This document shows, piece by piece, positions 40,026 through 50,784 of a DNA stretch of 64,000 nt (position 1 is its first letter; each line of letters starts with the position of its first letter). The translations under genes were made by a program, and so were the position numbers. The stretch spans positions 1 through 64,000 of the forward strand of contig CAMXCT020001145.1 in NCBI GenBank assembly GCA_947184155.2, written 5' to 3'. The notes under the pieces were generated by a model. The model was not told the origin of the DNA and made no database searches. It saw nothing but the letters and a program-made list of their open reading frames with translations. This stretch comes from Cladocopium goreaui (Eukaryota > Sar > Dinophyceae > Suessiales > Symbiodiniaceae).

Positions 40026-43000
40026 ATGAATCAGGCTGCCACCGATGAGATAGATGCTGCAGTGAAGGCAGCAAAGGCACCAGGTGCTCCACTGGTGAGT
40101 TCCATCAACCGGGTGTTCACTATTTTGCGGTCCCACAAGCTCATGCTGGAACAGCAAATAGAGCCAAGCTTCATTGGCATCCATGGCGTGAACAGGGATG
40201 GCCATGGAATCGCGTGGAAAGACGCAGAGCGTCTTCTGCAGGCCATCCTAGATGTTGGCTTTGATGCAGGATCGGTGATTCAGCCCACCTGCAGTGAGCG
40301 CATGCCTGGTGACAATGAATCCCATGTCTTCAATGAAAGAATCTCGCAAGAGTCCCGTGGCCGTGTCCCATCGATCTCTGACCAGCATCTGAAGTACTTG
40401 AGCCTATCCTGCAGCCACCTCAACACCACTCTGCGGATGATTGCAGCTGGTGCCAAATGCAGCGAAGAGCTGTCATGCAGTGAGAACGGAAGTATAAGCA
40501 TGCACAAGGTCGAGAAGAAAGATCCAACCTATGCATCCTATGCCAGGAGTGGGCTGAGGTGGAATGTCATCAGCCACCATGTGATGAGCAAATGGCCTGA
40601 ATTGGCACAGCTTGTCCAGGCAGCCCTGAACACAGGGAGCGCTGTTGCGAAGGAGGAGCACGAGATGCAGATACTCCTGAGGATCGCTCGCAAACTTTCT
40701 GCAGGCCCATGCCAGTGGGACCAGGTCAAGCAGGAGCTGCAGAGAAGCAAACCGAGATGCATGCAAGCAATGCCGCACATGTTCACATTCTGTGTCCTGT
40801 ATGGATCCACATTGCTGGAACGCACCACCAGAATCGTGGCATCGTCGAATGCACCAAGAAGGAGTCTTGGGCAGACTTCTACGATGCTCTGAGTCAGCAG
40901 CCGAAGCCGAAGGACAGCGATCCTTGGATCTACTTCAGGCATGCCCTTTTGGCCTGCGCCTACACGACCCCTGCAGAGAAGTTGATATCTGCAGGCGATG
41001 CCAGAAAGCTTGCAGCCAAGGGAGGGGCTGAGGGCATCGAGAAGGCCAATGGCCTGATGAAGGAGATCCACAACATGGTAGTCTCTATGGTGCCTTCTTC
41101 TCAAGTGCCCACCTTAGCACCACTCCTGGGGCTGTTTGAGTCGCAGCTGGTCTACTTGGCATTGGACAAGAAGCACAAGGACATCACGGTCATGTCGACC
41201 ATGGAGCATGCCTGTTTGGCACTTTGCAAGGAGGTTCATGAAGCAGTTGGAATCACTCTGTCAAAGCAGTGGGACCATTTGGATGATCCCAGTGGTCAAA
41301 CTGGCAAGGCCAGCGCAAAGCGGCTGAGCAAGCCGAGGGAGTATGACAGCACAGGGAAGTTGAAAGATCCCTTTGTGCTGCTCCACGAGTGTGGATTTGT
41401 TCCAGGTGCATGGATTGCAAGGAAGCAAGACAAGTTTTTGAAACTTGAGAATGACCAGGTGATCATCGAGTGCGATGGTGATCAATATATTGCCCAAATG
41501 TCGGCATTCCTGGAAAACAAGTGGAAGCTCACAGATGAGCCAAAGGCCAAGGAGGAAGCGGACCATGTGGCAAAGGCCGCCTTCAATAGCCCTGAGCTGG
41601 CGGTGGCTGTGACCAAAGGCAAGATCATGGAGAAGCTCATTGATTTAGAAAGGCAGCACAAGGCCTCCCTGAACAAGATCAAGGTCTTCACAAAGCCATC
41701 CAAGATGGTGGAAGCTTCTGCAGAGGTGGAAAAGGGGAAGCTCACCCTGGTGCCAGCCACAAACGTGGTGCAGGCCCACAATGAGCCGAGGAAGGGCCTG
41801 CAGCTGGGCATGTGCGGCACCGCAGACAGCCACTTCAGCCTGGGGGCTCCTGCAGGCAAGGTTGTCGTGCCGTGGTGGTACGTGAAATCGACCAACGACA
41901 CTGAGAAGGCCAACATGGAAATCATTTCCGCGTTGGGCCCACATGATCCCAACAAGAACCTGAAGGTTCCTTTGATGAAGAACAGCAAGCCCCTCGAGAT
42001 TGGGGATGTGCTGATGCGATATGAGCAGAAGACTGAGGAGATCCCCGAGGAGTTAGTCCCAATGCCGGCTGCTGGATCAGCAAACCCAAAGTCTGGTCCT
42101 GCCCCGAAGAAGCGTAGGATTGGCAAAGGCCAAGGTGAGTAGAAAATCATGTCTCTGCCATGCCTTTACTGCCAGAACGTGTTCTTGCACGGCCTCAACC
42201 TCCATCTGCATGAGCAGAAGCGGCAGGTTTGTTTCTCATGCGACATCTCCAAATGATGTTTTCAATCGACATTGAAATCATTTCAATCTCATGTCACAAT
42301 CATGTTGGATCGACAACCTTCACTGTTTTTAGAGATGGCGTGAGACCGGAATCTTGACATCTGTGGGTGTCTGACCGACAGGCAGGTTTTGAGTGGGCAC
42401 AATATCGAGAAACAAAACTGCATCCTGTCCCAACATGAACGTTCCTCCATGCAATTTGTTTGTTTATAAACATTCTAGCGAGCCATCATGAGCCCTGCTA
42501 GCAGCAGGAGCGAGTCTTTTGTCAGCAAACCCTGCTTTTCCTGCTATTTGTTTGCACGCCATTCAGTTTAGCCGCAAACCAAACAACCTATCCTTTTTTA
42601 TGCTTTTGCCATCCAGCGTGCATGTCACTCCAACCTGTGGCCAGGTTCACTTCTTTTCGATTCGCTTCCCATGGTACGCCCCCAGCCCGGCATGGGAGGG
42701 CCATGGGATTGATGAGTCAATAGGATTCAGGACCTTTTTTATTCGACATTCCTTGATGAGGTCAAAATCAAAACAGTCAACCGTGATGAAACTTACCATT
42801 GAAAAATGTTTTTGAAATCATGACGTCAAACTTTTAATCCTCGTTGTGACAGTTTTGGATTTCACGTTAAACAACCAAAACTTGCGTTTGGCCAAGATGT
42901 CTGAAAACATTCACATTGCTCGCAAAGATTTGGGTTTAGAGTGAATCTACAGTTTTTGGAGAAATTATCATGGAGAAGTTGGAGCGCCCTGCAGCTGGGA

Positions 43001-43502
43001 GCATGCCTGAGAAACATGAAGACCCAACTTCACAGGACTTCATGTACGAGTGTATACATATCTGCAGTGTGTGTAGATTCGAAACATGCCAACAATGTCA
43101 AAGTGTACATATGGGGTATTCTATAATGTGTGTTAAACCCAACCATGTTAACATTAACATTAAAACGGTCTTAAAGTTTTGGTTCAGGGTGGCTTGAGCA
43201 CATCTGGAGGACAACCCAGAGTTCAAGACTGGTGACACCGCAAAGTTTCGTCAGCACATCTCCAAGTGGGCCGATTGGACCTACTCCAGGAAGTTTGGTG
43301 AAACTATCGATGCAGTCGATGACAACCATGGGGGGGACGATCTGAGTCGGCCGCACCAAAGAAACGGTTGCGAATTTGCGACCCCAATGATTTTCAGCCC
43401 AAAAAAGATGAGTCCAATAATCGTGATGATGACAATCGCGATGATTACCATGACAATGATGATAAAGAGTCAGAGAAGACTCTGATCTTGGGGGCTGACT
43501 AA
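40026..43502 (+). CDS. Unknown multi-exon gene C1
   Basis: ATG at 40026 (MNQAATDEIDAAVKAAK). The frame runs to about 40840, where a small frame change leads into a second frame (NRGIVECTKKESWADF) that goes on to 42134. There CAAG|GTGAGT is a consensus donor in phase 1. Acceptors before 42953 (CTACAG) or 42962 both keep the phase. The second exon ends GAGT|GTATAC at 43051 and the third starts at 43199 after TTGAG, again in phase (MYES-HLEDNPEF). A run of seven G at 43330-43336 shifts the last frame into a basic then Asp-rich tail (PKKRLRICDP...). Without splicing the frame stops at 42142. Function unknown; mostly helical with several Cys/His. The frame change and G run suggest decay or sequencing error. 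Confidence 0.5.
42157..42252 (+). pseudogene. Transposase gene fragment inside the C1 intron
   Basis: It matches 54291-54392 of the region C transposase (GCCATGCCTTTACTGCCAGA..., GGTTTGTTTCTCATG, CGACAT-TCC) in the same orientation, with a few changes and small gaps. It covers the Cys-x2-Cys segment of the protein and is too short to be functional. Confidence 0.85.
42253..42952 (+). other. Non-coding, probable intron of C1
   Basis: No credible gene is seen. T-rich, fits an 818-bp GT-AG intron from 42135 to 42952. Confidence 0.45.
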
Positions 43503-43840
43503 TGTACTTGACAACATAACAACATATATGTATATAGCCTGAGATCCCCAATGCCAAGCTACATATGGCGCGTGTTTTTATAGTTGCTGCAGTGATCAAC
43601 CAACAGCGACGTGATGCCAGAAAGGGAGATTCCTGGGTCTGGTGATTTGGTATATTGTCAAGCCGATTGAAACTTCACCATGATGCATGTGAAAGATAAT
43701 CTGAGTTGAGCACATTGCGCAGTTTCTGTCATGCCCATTGACAAAGAATAGACATGCACGATTTGCAAGTTCTTCGTTTTGACATGTCAATGGCATGCTC
43801 ATCGACATGCATGCTCGCTGCACAGATTGTCATTGCATGT

Positions 43841-43896
43841 GCAGGGCTTAAGCAAAAGCTCGCGCATCGCACAACTGCAGGGCGCCCAACGCTCGC
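43841..43896 (+). repeat. Two motif-2 hairpins upstream of ATG 43930
   Basis: 43841-43863 has GGGCTT...AAGCTC and 43877-43896 has GGGCG...CGCTC, each between GCA and GC. Inner stems differ (CTT/AAG versus CG/CG) while the flanks are constant. Confidence 0.8.
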
Positions 43897-43929
43897 AGTG
43901 TGAGTCTAGATCTGTAGTGACACTGAGAC

Positions 43930-44682
43930 ATGTCCAGGCAGCGTGGTCCTGACTCCCAGTCAAGTGAAGATGCCGGCGGCGCCTGCAGCGTCCAGGTGTC
44001 CCTGCGCCACATCGTCCAGGACGGTGCCAAGGGGAAGCCATGGACACCAACGTGCATCCAGAAGATGGACGCATGCTTCGCGAAATGTTCCAAGTTCGAC
44101 CGAGGATTTGTCATGTTCACGCTGGAGCGGAACATGTTGACTACGTCCAAGAAGTCGAGCAAGGAGCCAGTCTCATGTAATTTGCCCTCCTTCAACTCGT
44201 TGTTGCGAGCAAGACGCGAGACCTCCATCAAGTGCGCGCAGGACGCACTGGAAGTCGAAGAGATGGAGACTGACGACACCCCCCAGATGAAGAAACGCAA
44301 GATCAAATCCTCACATGAAGCGTTGGTCAATCCAGTGATCAGCATCCCCTTCCCAGAGTGTGGGGACTGGCCCGAGCGGCAGGTCAATGTGCTGTGGGGG
44401 GTCAAGTCCAGCGACCTGTGGGTCGAATTGACACCGGCCAATATGAAGCACTTGAAGTGCATTCTGAAGACTGAGATGGAAAAGGGCGAGGTGACCTGCA
44501 AGAAGAAAGGTTCACCGAAGAAGAAACGGGCATCGCCACAAAAGTCTCCGAGGAGGAGGCTGCGCCGCTCCAATCCCTTGGCGGAGTCGCCCATGGCCGA
44601 TGGTGAGCAGGTGGAGGAGACTTTGGTTGACTCGGATCATGCTGAGATGATGGCAGAGACCTTGGAATATGTTGAGGGATGA
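43930..44682 (+). CDS. Unknown basic-tailed protein C2, 250 aa
   Basis: ATG at 43930 (MSRQRGPDSQSSED), one uninterrupted exon. The N-terminal 90 residues look globular (VSLRHIVQDGAKGKPWTPTC). A second folded part surrounds VNVLWGVKSSDLWVELTPAN. Lys/Arg/Ser-rich blocks at about residues 120-130 and 195-220 (KKKRASPQKSPRRRLRRS) look like nuclear localisation or nucleic-acid binding segments. The tail is acidic. Two motif-2 hairpins end 34 bp upstream. No family is recognised. Confidence 0.65.
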   Translation: MSRQRGPDSQSSEDAGGACSVQVSLRHIVQDGAKGKPWTPTCIQKMDACFAKCSKFDRGFVMFTLERNMLTTSKKSSKEPVSCNLPSFNSLLRARRETSIKCAQDALEVEEMETDDTPQMKKRKIKSSHEALVNPVISIPFPECGDWPERQVNVLWGVKSSDLWVELTPANMKHLKCILKTEMEKGEVTCKKKGSPKKKRASPQKSPRRRLRRSNPLAESPMADGEQVEETLVDSDHAEMMAETLEYVEG

Positions 44683-45419
44683 CATACGTTTCATTTCCCT
44701 CAGTTGTGATCACGAGTCTGGATTTGTTCCAGGAGCATGGATTCCATCCAGCCAGTTTTGATTGGCATTTGATCCGCTACGCGAGTCGTGGAACGACCCT
44801 GCTGTAGACCTGGTGCGAGCTTCCGTGAAAACCCCTGCATCCAGTTGGGTTAGTTTGGCATTTGAGCCACTGACGTCTATTCCTATAAGGTCTCAGATTG
44901 CAAAGTTTCGGCATTTCAGTTTTGAAGTTTTGACTTTGCTGTGAACAATCTTGCATCGAGTTAGTTCAACATGTGAGTATTGATGTGTGCTCAAACAGTT
45001 TCAGGTGGTTTTCAATTTTTTTAACATCAAAACTGCATATGCAACATGAAAGATATACACTTACACTTACAATCACACACAGTCACGCATGAATGGTTTC
45101 AATCTGCAAACCATGGTGGATTGAAACATTTGCTTCATATGTTTGAGATCCAAATCATTGTCGACATGGCCGATGGCTCAAGGCCTGCAGCTGTTTTCTT
45201 ACGACATGTGCATGTGTATTTCCATAGGCCATCACAGCATGCCGATTGGCATCAATTTTCCACAGCATGCCGATTGGCACCCATTTTTCACGGCATGCCG
45301 ATTGGCACCACGACAGGCCGATTGGCACCAACACTTCAGCACCAACTTTTCACAGCATATTCTTTCCACTACCATTTTCCCCGCATCTAGGACTGATCGT
45401 CCTTCGAGCTGGATTCGCC
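44683..45419. other. Intergenic, with hairpin tandem repeat
   Basis: No credible gene is seen besides the short repeat at 45237-45331. Confidence 0.4.
45237..45331. repeat. Four-copy TGCCGATTGGCA tandem hairpin
   Basis: GCATGCCGATTGGCA occurs three times and AGGCCGATTGGCACC once, 27-31 bp apart. Each copy is a 4-bp stem (TGCC/GGCA) around GATT. Confidence 0.75.
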
Positions 45420-45657
45420 ATGATCCGGGCCCACCGCCGTGCTGAAGCAGAAAGCGATGCTTTCGCTGAGCCAGGCGCTGCCACAGCGCGACTGTTGAAC
45501 CATCACGCAGAGGCTTCGGGTTCCAAGAATTGTCCGCACTTGTTTTGATGTGATTTCGGGACCTTTCCATTCAAACAAAAAGCTGTTCCCATGAACTTGT
45601 TTCCAATACCGGTTAAGTCTGCTTAAGCATGGGAATTCATTGCAAGCCCCTGCGCAG

Positions 45658-46916
45658 GTGGCCACCTGGAATGAAGTCCACGGCAAACCCGAAGAGGCGG
45701 AGGTGCCAGAAGAGACGAAAGAGGAGGAGGAAGAGGTCGAGGCTGGGGATGGCAGCATTGACAGCTGGCTGCACTGGGCCCAGGCAGAACCCCCTCAATA
45801 TGATTCATGGGGTGATGGTGGAGATGGAGGAGCCGCAGATGATCCTGCAGGACCTCATGCTGGAGATGATGATGGAGGAGGGGCTGATGGCGGTGCCCCA
45901 CATGGTGGAGGATGGGCTGGAGACGATGGAACTCCAGCTGACGCTGGAACTGATGGTGGAGGTGCGCCTGATGGTGGAGCGCCTGATGGTGGAGCGCCTG
46001 ATGGTGGAGGTGCGCCTGATGCGACTGATGGTGGGCCGACAGCGCCCTGGAGAGGAGGTGCATGGAAGCCCAAGTGGCGTGGCAGCCCTGGCAAAGGCAG
46101 AGGAAAGGGCAAAGGCAAAGGCAAGGGCAAGCCATATCGTGGCAATCGTGGAGGCCGTGGCCGAAACGAGAAGAAAGGCACCGACAAGAGCGGCAAGGGG
46201 GGCAACCAGAAGGGCAACAAGCGCTGGTGGAACTACTCCGATGATGCTGAGGAGTCACAGCATGGCACAGCGAGTCCCTGGGAATATGTTTAATCGTTTG
46301 ATCTCAGTAAGTGTGTTGCTCCTGCATCTCAACAAAACATGATACCTCAAGAACCTCTGCCGTCGACATGCATTCTCTTCAGATTATTTGGGGTTGTTGT
46401 CGATTTGTTCATTCCAATTGAGGCTCCAGCACCGGCAGAGGCGCCGCGAGAGCTGCCCCAAAGCCGTACTGGGCGTATCGGGGCCAGAAGCGCAGCGACA
46501 AGGCAGAGATGGCCAACCCCAGCCACCCCGTCGGAAAGGCCGATGGCTGGGGTGGCAAGTACGTGGAGGGCGGCTATGAGATCGACGGGCAGTTCTTCCC
46601 GTTACCTGGCATTCATTGGGTATGAAAATATGCATCGTTCCAATAGGTTCCATGACTCGTCTGATTTGCATATTGTTTGTTGCTGGCCTCTTTGAAACCT
46701 CAACGGCACCCAACCAGTTCCCTGTTCCCCAATGGCAACATCGAGTCATTTCATATTTGTATTCCATCCCTGCTGCCCAGGTTTGGTCAGGGCCGCCAAC
46801 GGGCGCGCAAGCGGGGCAAAGGCCCACCGGGGATGCAGCAGCTGCAATGGCAGGCTGTGTCCGACTTAGCAGTCGTGGCCAGAGCTGCCATGGAGAACCG
46901 GGTGGGTGAGCCATAA
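45658..46916 (+). CDS. Three-exon Gly/Asp- and RG/GK-rich protein C3
   Basis: Exons 45658-46273, 46423-46600 and 46781-46916 join with matching phases at GT-AG introns of 149 and 180 bp. Exon 1 begins after CTGCGCAG and is preceded by at least one more exon, perhaps with the ATG at 45420. The protein is acidic (EEEEEVEAGDG), then has GGAPDGGAPDGG repeats, then a GKGRGKGKGKGKGK and RGNRGGRGR block, and ends in a folded-looking tail (YWAYRGQKRSDKAEM, GGKYVEGGYEIDGQFF, MQQLQWQAVSDLAVVA) with the stop at 46916. RG-rich blocks are typical of RNA-binding proteins. No motif-2 hairpin was found in front, unlike its neighbours. Confidence 0.55.
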
Positions 46917-48853
46917 GTGGCATAGGCATAAGGGTACCCCATCAACATATAGGCGCCAGTGGTGTGCAATCAAAGCTGAATGGATCAACCCCCGGTTCAT
47001 ATAGATATGAAAGCACAGCGGGGCGTGCATATGGGCAGGTGTCCAATGAAACTATGGGCATGTCCAATTGCCATTGCAGGCAACCCAAAACCACATCAGG
47101 ATGCCTGCCCGCAGTGCCGACCCAACTGCTAGCCAGCCAGATCGGCCTTGCTGGGCATGATGCAGGGGACAATATGTTTAGAACTCATTCGGCACTATGC
47201 CAAAGCAATCAACTCATCAATATTAACTATATATATACATGCATATGCATGATATGTATACATATATATATATACTTGTGTAAATACATTTCTCAATGCT
47301 TTGTTGGTGTGGACTTCCGGCTGCGGTGTTCAGCAAGGCCAGCGCGGAAGTCATCCAAATGGGCTGTTGGCATCACGGTATGTTTTATATACAATGGTCT
47401 AAAATAGTCATTTAAACAAAAAGTGGTATCTTCACTCATTCATGCTGTAATAGATTGGGATGCCTTCAGCCCTCAGCTTTTGTCTGCGGCGGCGATGGCT
47501 GGATTGCTCACATATAAGAATCATGCAGGGGTGAAACCAAACCTTTGAAGATTTTAATGTGCGCATATAAGTTTTTCTTCGCCATGATCATTACTGCAAA
47601 AGATTTTAACTTTTCCTGTTTGTGTTCATGTGGCAGTGAGCAATCCAGCCATTTGACATGTATGTTTCACCGCCGTTTGCACGAACGTCCCCTCAATTGT
47701 AAAAGTGCAAACAAGTTTGAGGATTAATGTTTTGTGTTGAAGCAACCATGCCATCATGTATTCAATTGGATTGAAACAGAAATTCATATTATTTTTTTGC
47801 TGAAATTGATGGTTTTTCTGTGGATGTTCATGGTGCCACGATAGGCAGCACTGCTAGCCGCCAGAGAAATGCCGAAACCACAACATGAATTTCTTGCTTT
47901 AAGACGGGAATACTGTTTATTATTGATCAATATAAAATCAAATCTTGAATGTCCAAAATTTTATGGATCCATAAAAAAATGAACAATATACATTCAAAAT
48001 TTTGTGGATCCACATAAAAATGATCAATATACAGTCAAAATTTTATGGGTCCATAAAATTTTGATCTCATTTCCACCAAAATTTTGTGGATCCATAAAAT
48101 TTTGATCGCATGTCCACCAAAATTTTATGGATCCATAAAAAAAGAAACAGTATGTAGTCAAAATTTTGTGGATCCACAAAAATTTGAAACCTCTGGTTGT
48201 GGAGCTTTGTTGTTCCACAAAATTCAGAATGTCAATATTTCCTCAAAAGTCACGGAACTTTTGCGATTCAATCCATCTATCACAGACAATTTTAATCATA
48301 AAACCACTCAGTCTGGTAGAAAAAACCTGATAAAATCACATGTTTCGGTGTTTCGAAAAAAGCGTGCTGTCCATCGGGCACAACGCACAGAGACGCCGTG
48401 AGACTTCCGGCGTGCAAACAGTTTTGGATCTGTTTGTGGGAATTGCTGAGGTGTTCAATCAGTTTTGCTTTGGGTTAAAACAGTTACCTCAAATCCAAAT
48501 TGTTTTGTGCAAATTGTTTCTTCCTTGCGTGGACGAGTCATTTGTGATTAAATGTTTTGTTTTAGCGTGGTAGTTCAAATGTTTGGGAACACTGGGCCAC
48601 ACCAAGTTTAAACTATTGATGTGGAATGCGTCAAACTGTTGCTAATATGGGGCAACAATCTGAATGCAATCTCGCTGACATGGAACGATTGAGTCAATTC
48701 ACATGGGCCAATGGCCCAGGAATCCTCATCCAGCCAGAGCACAGTTGGCACTGACAGATCCACTGTCTTGCAACAGCCTGCCGTGTCCATCATCACATCC
48801 CATGTTACACAGACATGGGTACGTGTGCAAACTCTTGGAATTCCGTTGTGTAT
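46917..48853. other. Long intergenic stretch
   Basis: No credible gene is seen. It holds a TATA/CATATG microsatellite at about 47225-47275, a possible small exon ending GCATCACG|GTATGT at about 47378, and the palindrome array at 47954-48186. Confidence 0.4.
47954..48186. repeat. Six-copy palindrome array (TTTTRTGGATCCAYAAAA)
   Basis: Six copies are spaced about 40-45 bp. Copies alternate between ATGGATCCAT and GTGGATCCAC cores, so both halves changed together in several copies; one (about 48085) is mismatched and one (about 48045) has GGGTCC. Flanks are AAAATTTT. Confidence 0.8.
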
Positions 48854-49093
48854 GCAGGGTCTGCATTTACTCGCATACACACATGCAAGCCTGTCTGTTT
48901 TCGGATTGGTTTTGTTTCACTTTGTCCGTGTTTTGTTTTAGGGTAATACCATAGTATTTCAAATAATTCCATCAATGCATGTCATACACAAATATGGGAA
49001 TGCTTGCAGGTGTTTCGAACCTTTGGTTCGAATTCGCTGTGTGTGCAGGGTTGCAATTACTCGCTCACACAGATGCAGGGCTGCACTGCTCGC
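48854..49093 (+). repeat. Three motif-2 hairpins upstream of ATG 49147
   Basis: They lie at 48854-48874 (GGGT...ACTC), 49045-49064 (GGGTTGCAATTACTC) and 49075-49093 (GGGCTGCACTGCTC), all with GCA before and GC after. The first two use a T/A pair where most copies have C/G. Confidence 0.75.
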
Positions 49094-49146
49094 ATACAAG
49101 CTCAAGCGGTAGAAACTTCCTGTTGGTATTTGTTGTGTTTCTTGCT

Positions 49147-49800
49147 ATGGCTGGCTGGCAGTATAAGATGATGAACGAGCTTGATCGTGAGCGAGCACGC
49201 TCAACGGTGGGGTGGTCGAAGTGTGGGCCAACAGCTGCCGGGCGATTGGCCCGTATGCTGGATGGCGATATCCCACTCCATGAGGGCATCTACATCAGCA
49301 CCAGCCCGTGTGTGGCATACAAGTGGCGCGGTGCTGAGATCATGTTTGACCCGCTCAGCCTCCTCATGGTGAGGAATGATGCCAAGGCTGGGGGCGTCAC
49401 TCGGTGGATGATAGCCCGACCCATAGGGTCATTGGCCTTCACCGTTGATGCTACCCGGGTGGAAGAGGCCTTGGTACGCATCAAAGTGCTTTGGTTGTCG
49501 GGCGAATTGCTCTTGGAGCACGAGTACCAATCAAACACAGCCATGAGCACCATCGTTGCTGATGTCAAGGCAGCCCTGGACACCATGAACAAATATACGG
49601 ACTGGGACCTGAACACCGTCTCCCTGGCGCACGGTGACAAGGCCCTCAGGTGCGTCGGATCTGTGGAGACTCTGCTCCGTGGCAAAGGCAAAGGCCATGG
49701 ACTGGGCCGCGGCAAGGGCAAGGTCATCAAGCGGCCTGCATGCCTTAAGCGCCCGCGCGCAGCATCTGCCGCATCTGAGTCTTCTGACAGCCGAATGTAG
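49147..49800 (+). CDS. Unknown protein C4, 217 aa with GK-rich tail
   Basis: The frame is open from 48979, but the ATG at 49147 (MAGWQYKMMNELDRER) lies after the last hairpin and is preferred. About residues 20-160 look like a compact folded domain (YISTSPCVAYKWRGAEIMFDP, WMIARPIGSLAFTVDATRVEEALVRI). The C-terminus is basic and repetitive (RGKGKGHGLGRGKGKVIKRP). No family is recognised. An imperfect duplication of the gene end (49772-49832 and 49859-49916) follows the stop. Confidence 0.6.
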   Translation: MAGWQYKMMNELDRERARSTVGWSKCGPTAAGRLARMLDGDIPLHEGIYISTSPCVAYKWRGAEIMFDPLSLLMVRNDAKAGGVTRWMIARPIGSLAFTVDATRVEEALVRIKVLWLSGELLLEHEYQSNTAMSTIVADVKAALDTMNKYTDWDLNTVSLAHGDKALRCVGSVETLLRGKGKGHGLGRGKGKVIKRPACLKRPRAASAASESSDSRM

Positions 49801-49916
49801 CCAGATAGCTGATACCTTTTTTTGAAAGCAAGAGCCCTGCAGGGCGCGCTGCATCACGCACCATCTGAGTCGTCTGCCAGCCACCGAATGCTGGATGATT
49901 TTTTGAAAGCAAGAGT
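49772..49916 (+). repeat. Imperfect tandem duplication at the end of C4
   Basis: A block with CATCTGAGTC, CCGAATG and TTTTTTTGAAAGCAAGAG occurs twice, 87 bp apart. Confidence 0.7.
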
Positions 49917-50682
49917 TCATCAAAAGGCGTATGCTGCTTTATCAATTCCACTGGACTTCACCGAATGGTTTGTTTTGAGTTAACAGTTTCAACCAGTACT
50001 TTGATCTCATATATTTTACTTTCCATTTAATTGCATTGGAAATTGTCACTTCTGTCACTTTTCCTTTGACCCACTCCCTTTTCATTGAATCTTCATGCGC
50101 GCCGGCCCACGCAGGTGGTCTTCAAAAGATTCAGTCGGGGTCTCCAGAGATGTCATGACAGCGAGCTATGCATATCTATAGCCCTGCTTTTTGCGTGGGC
50201 GAGTCATTTTGTTGACCCTGCACCAGACGTGATGTTCTTATTTGCACCCTGCATCATTTGCGATGGCTTGTGAAGGTCTGTTTATGTAGGTTCATTTCAA
50301 TCTCAGATCAACCTTGTGTGAGGTCATGCAACCAACACAATGTCTTTGGCAGTATATATTCAGCAATTGTTTGTTTGGCTGGTGGGACATGCCATCAATT
50401 TGAATCTTCGACAATGGGTTCCAAAGTCTTTTGAAGTCAACCCGCACAGTGGCCACCCTTAGCAGCCGCTGCATTCTGAGGCCAAGCCATGCACCAGCCA
50501 CACACAACCCACAGTTCGGGCACCCAACACTGTAAGACAGTGCAGGTTGCATTTTTTTGTAGTTCACATGGCGGACTGTTCAAACAATGTGTGATCAAAA
50601 AATGTCCGAAGTCATGTCATTCTCAGCAGCTTGAGTGCCATATTCAAGATGTACTGTCTTGAAGCTTCTATAGAGGCACAAT
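49917..50682. other. Intergenic
   Basis: No credible gene is seen; AT-rich, leading into the hairpins of C5. Confidence 0.4.
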
Positions 50683-50734
50683 GCAGGGCCTTTTGAGACT
50701 CGCTTGTGCACACGCAGGGCTTTGCAAAGCTCGC
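50683..50734 (+). repeat. Two motif-2 hairpins upstream of ATG 50785
   Basis: 50683-50703 reads GCAGGGCC...GACTCGC (inner pairing weak) and 50714-50734 reads GCAGGGCTTTGCAAAGCTCG, with a perfect GGGCTTT/AAAGCTC-type stem. Confidence 0.8.
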
Positions 50735-50784
50735 TTTTGCAGCCGTTTGTGTTTAAGAGGCACCTCTTCCACTTGGGAAGAGCT

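Noticed and set aside
45623-46258. Minus-strand frame of 211 codons (His/Leu-rich)
   Set aside because: Shadow of the Gly/Asp repeat region of C3, which has phase-matched exons on the plus strand.
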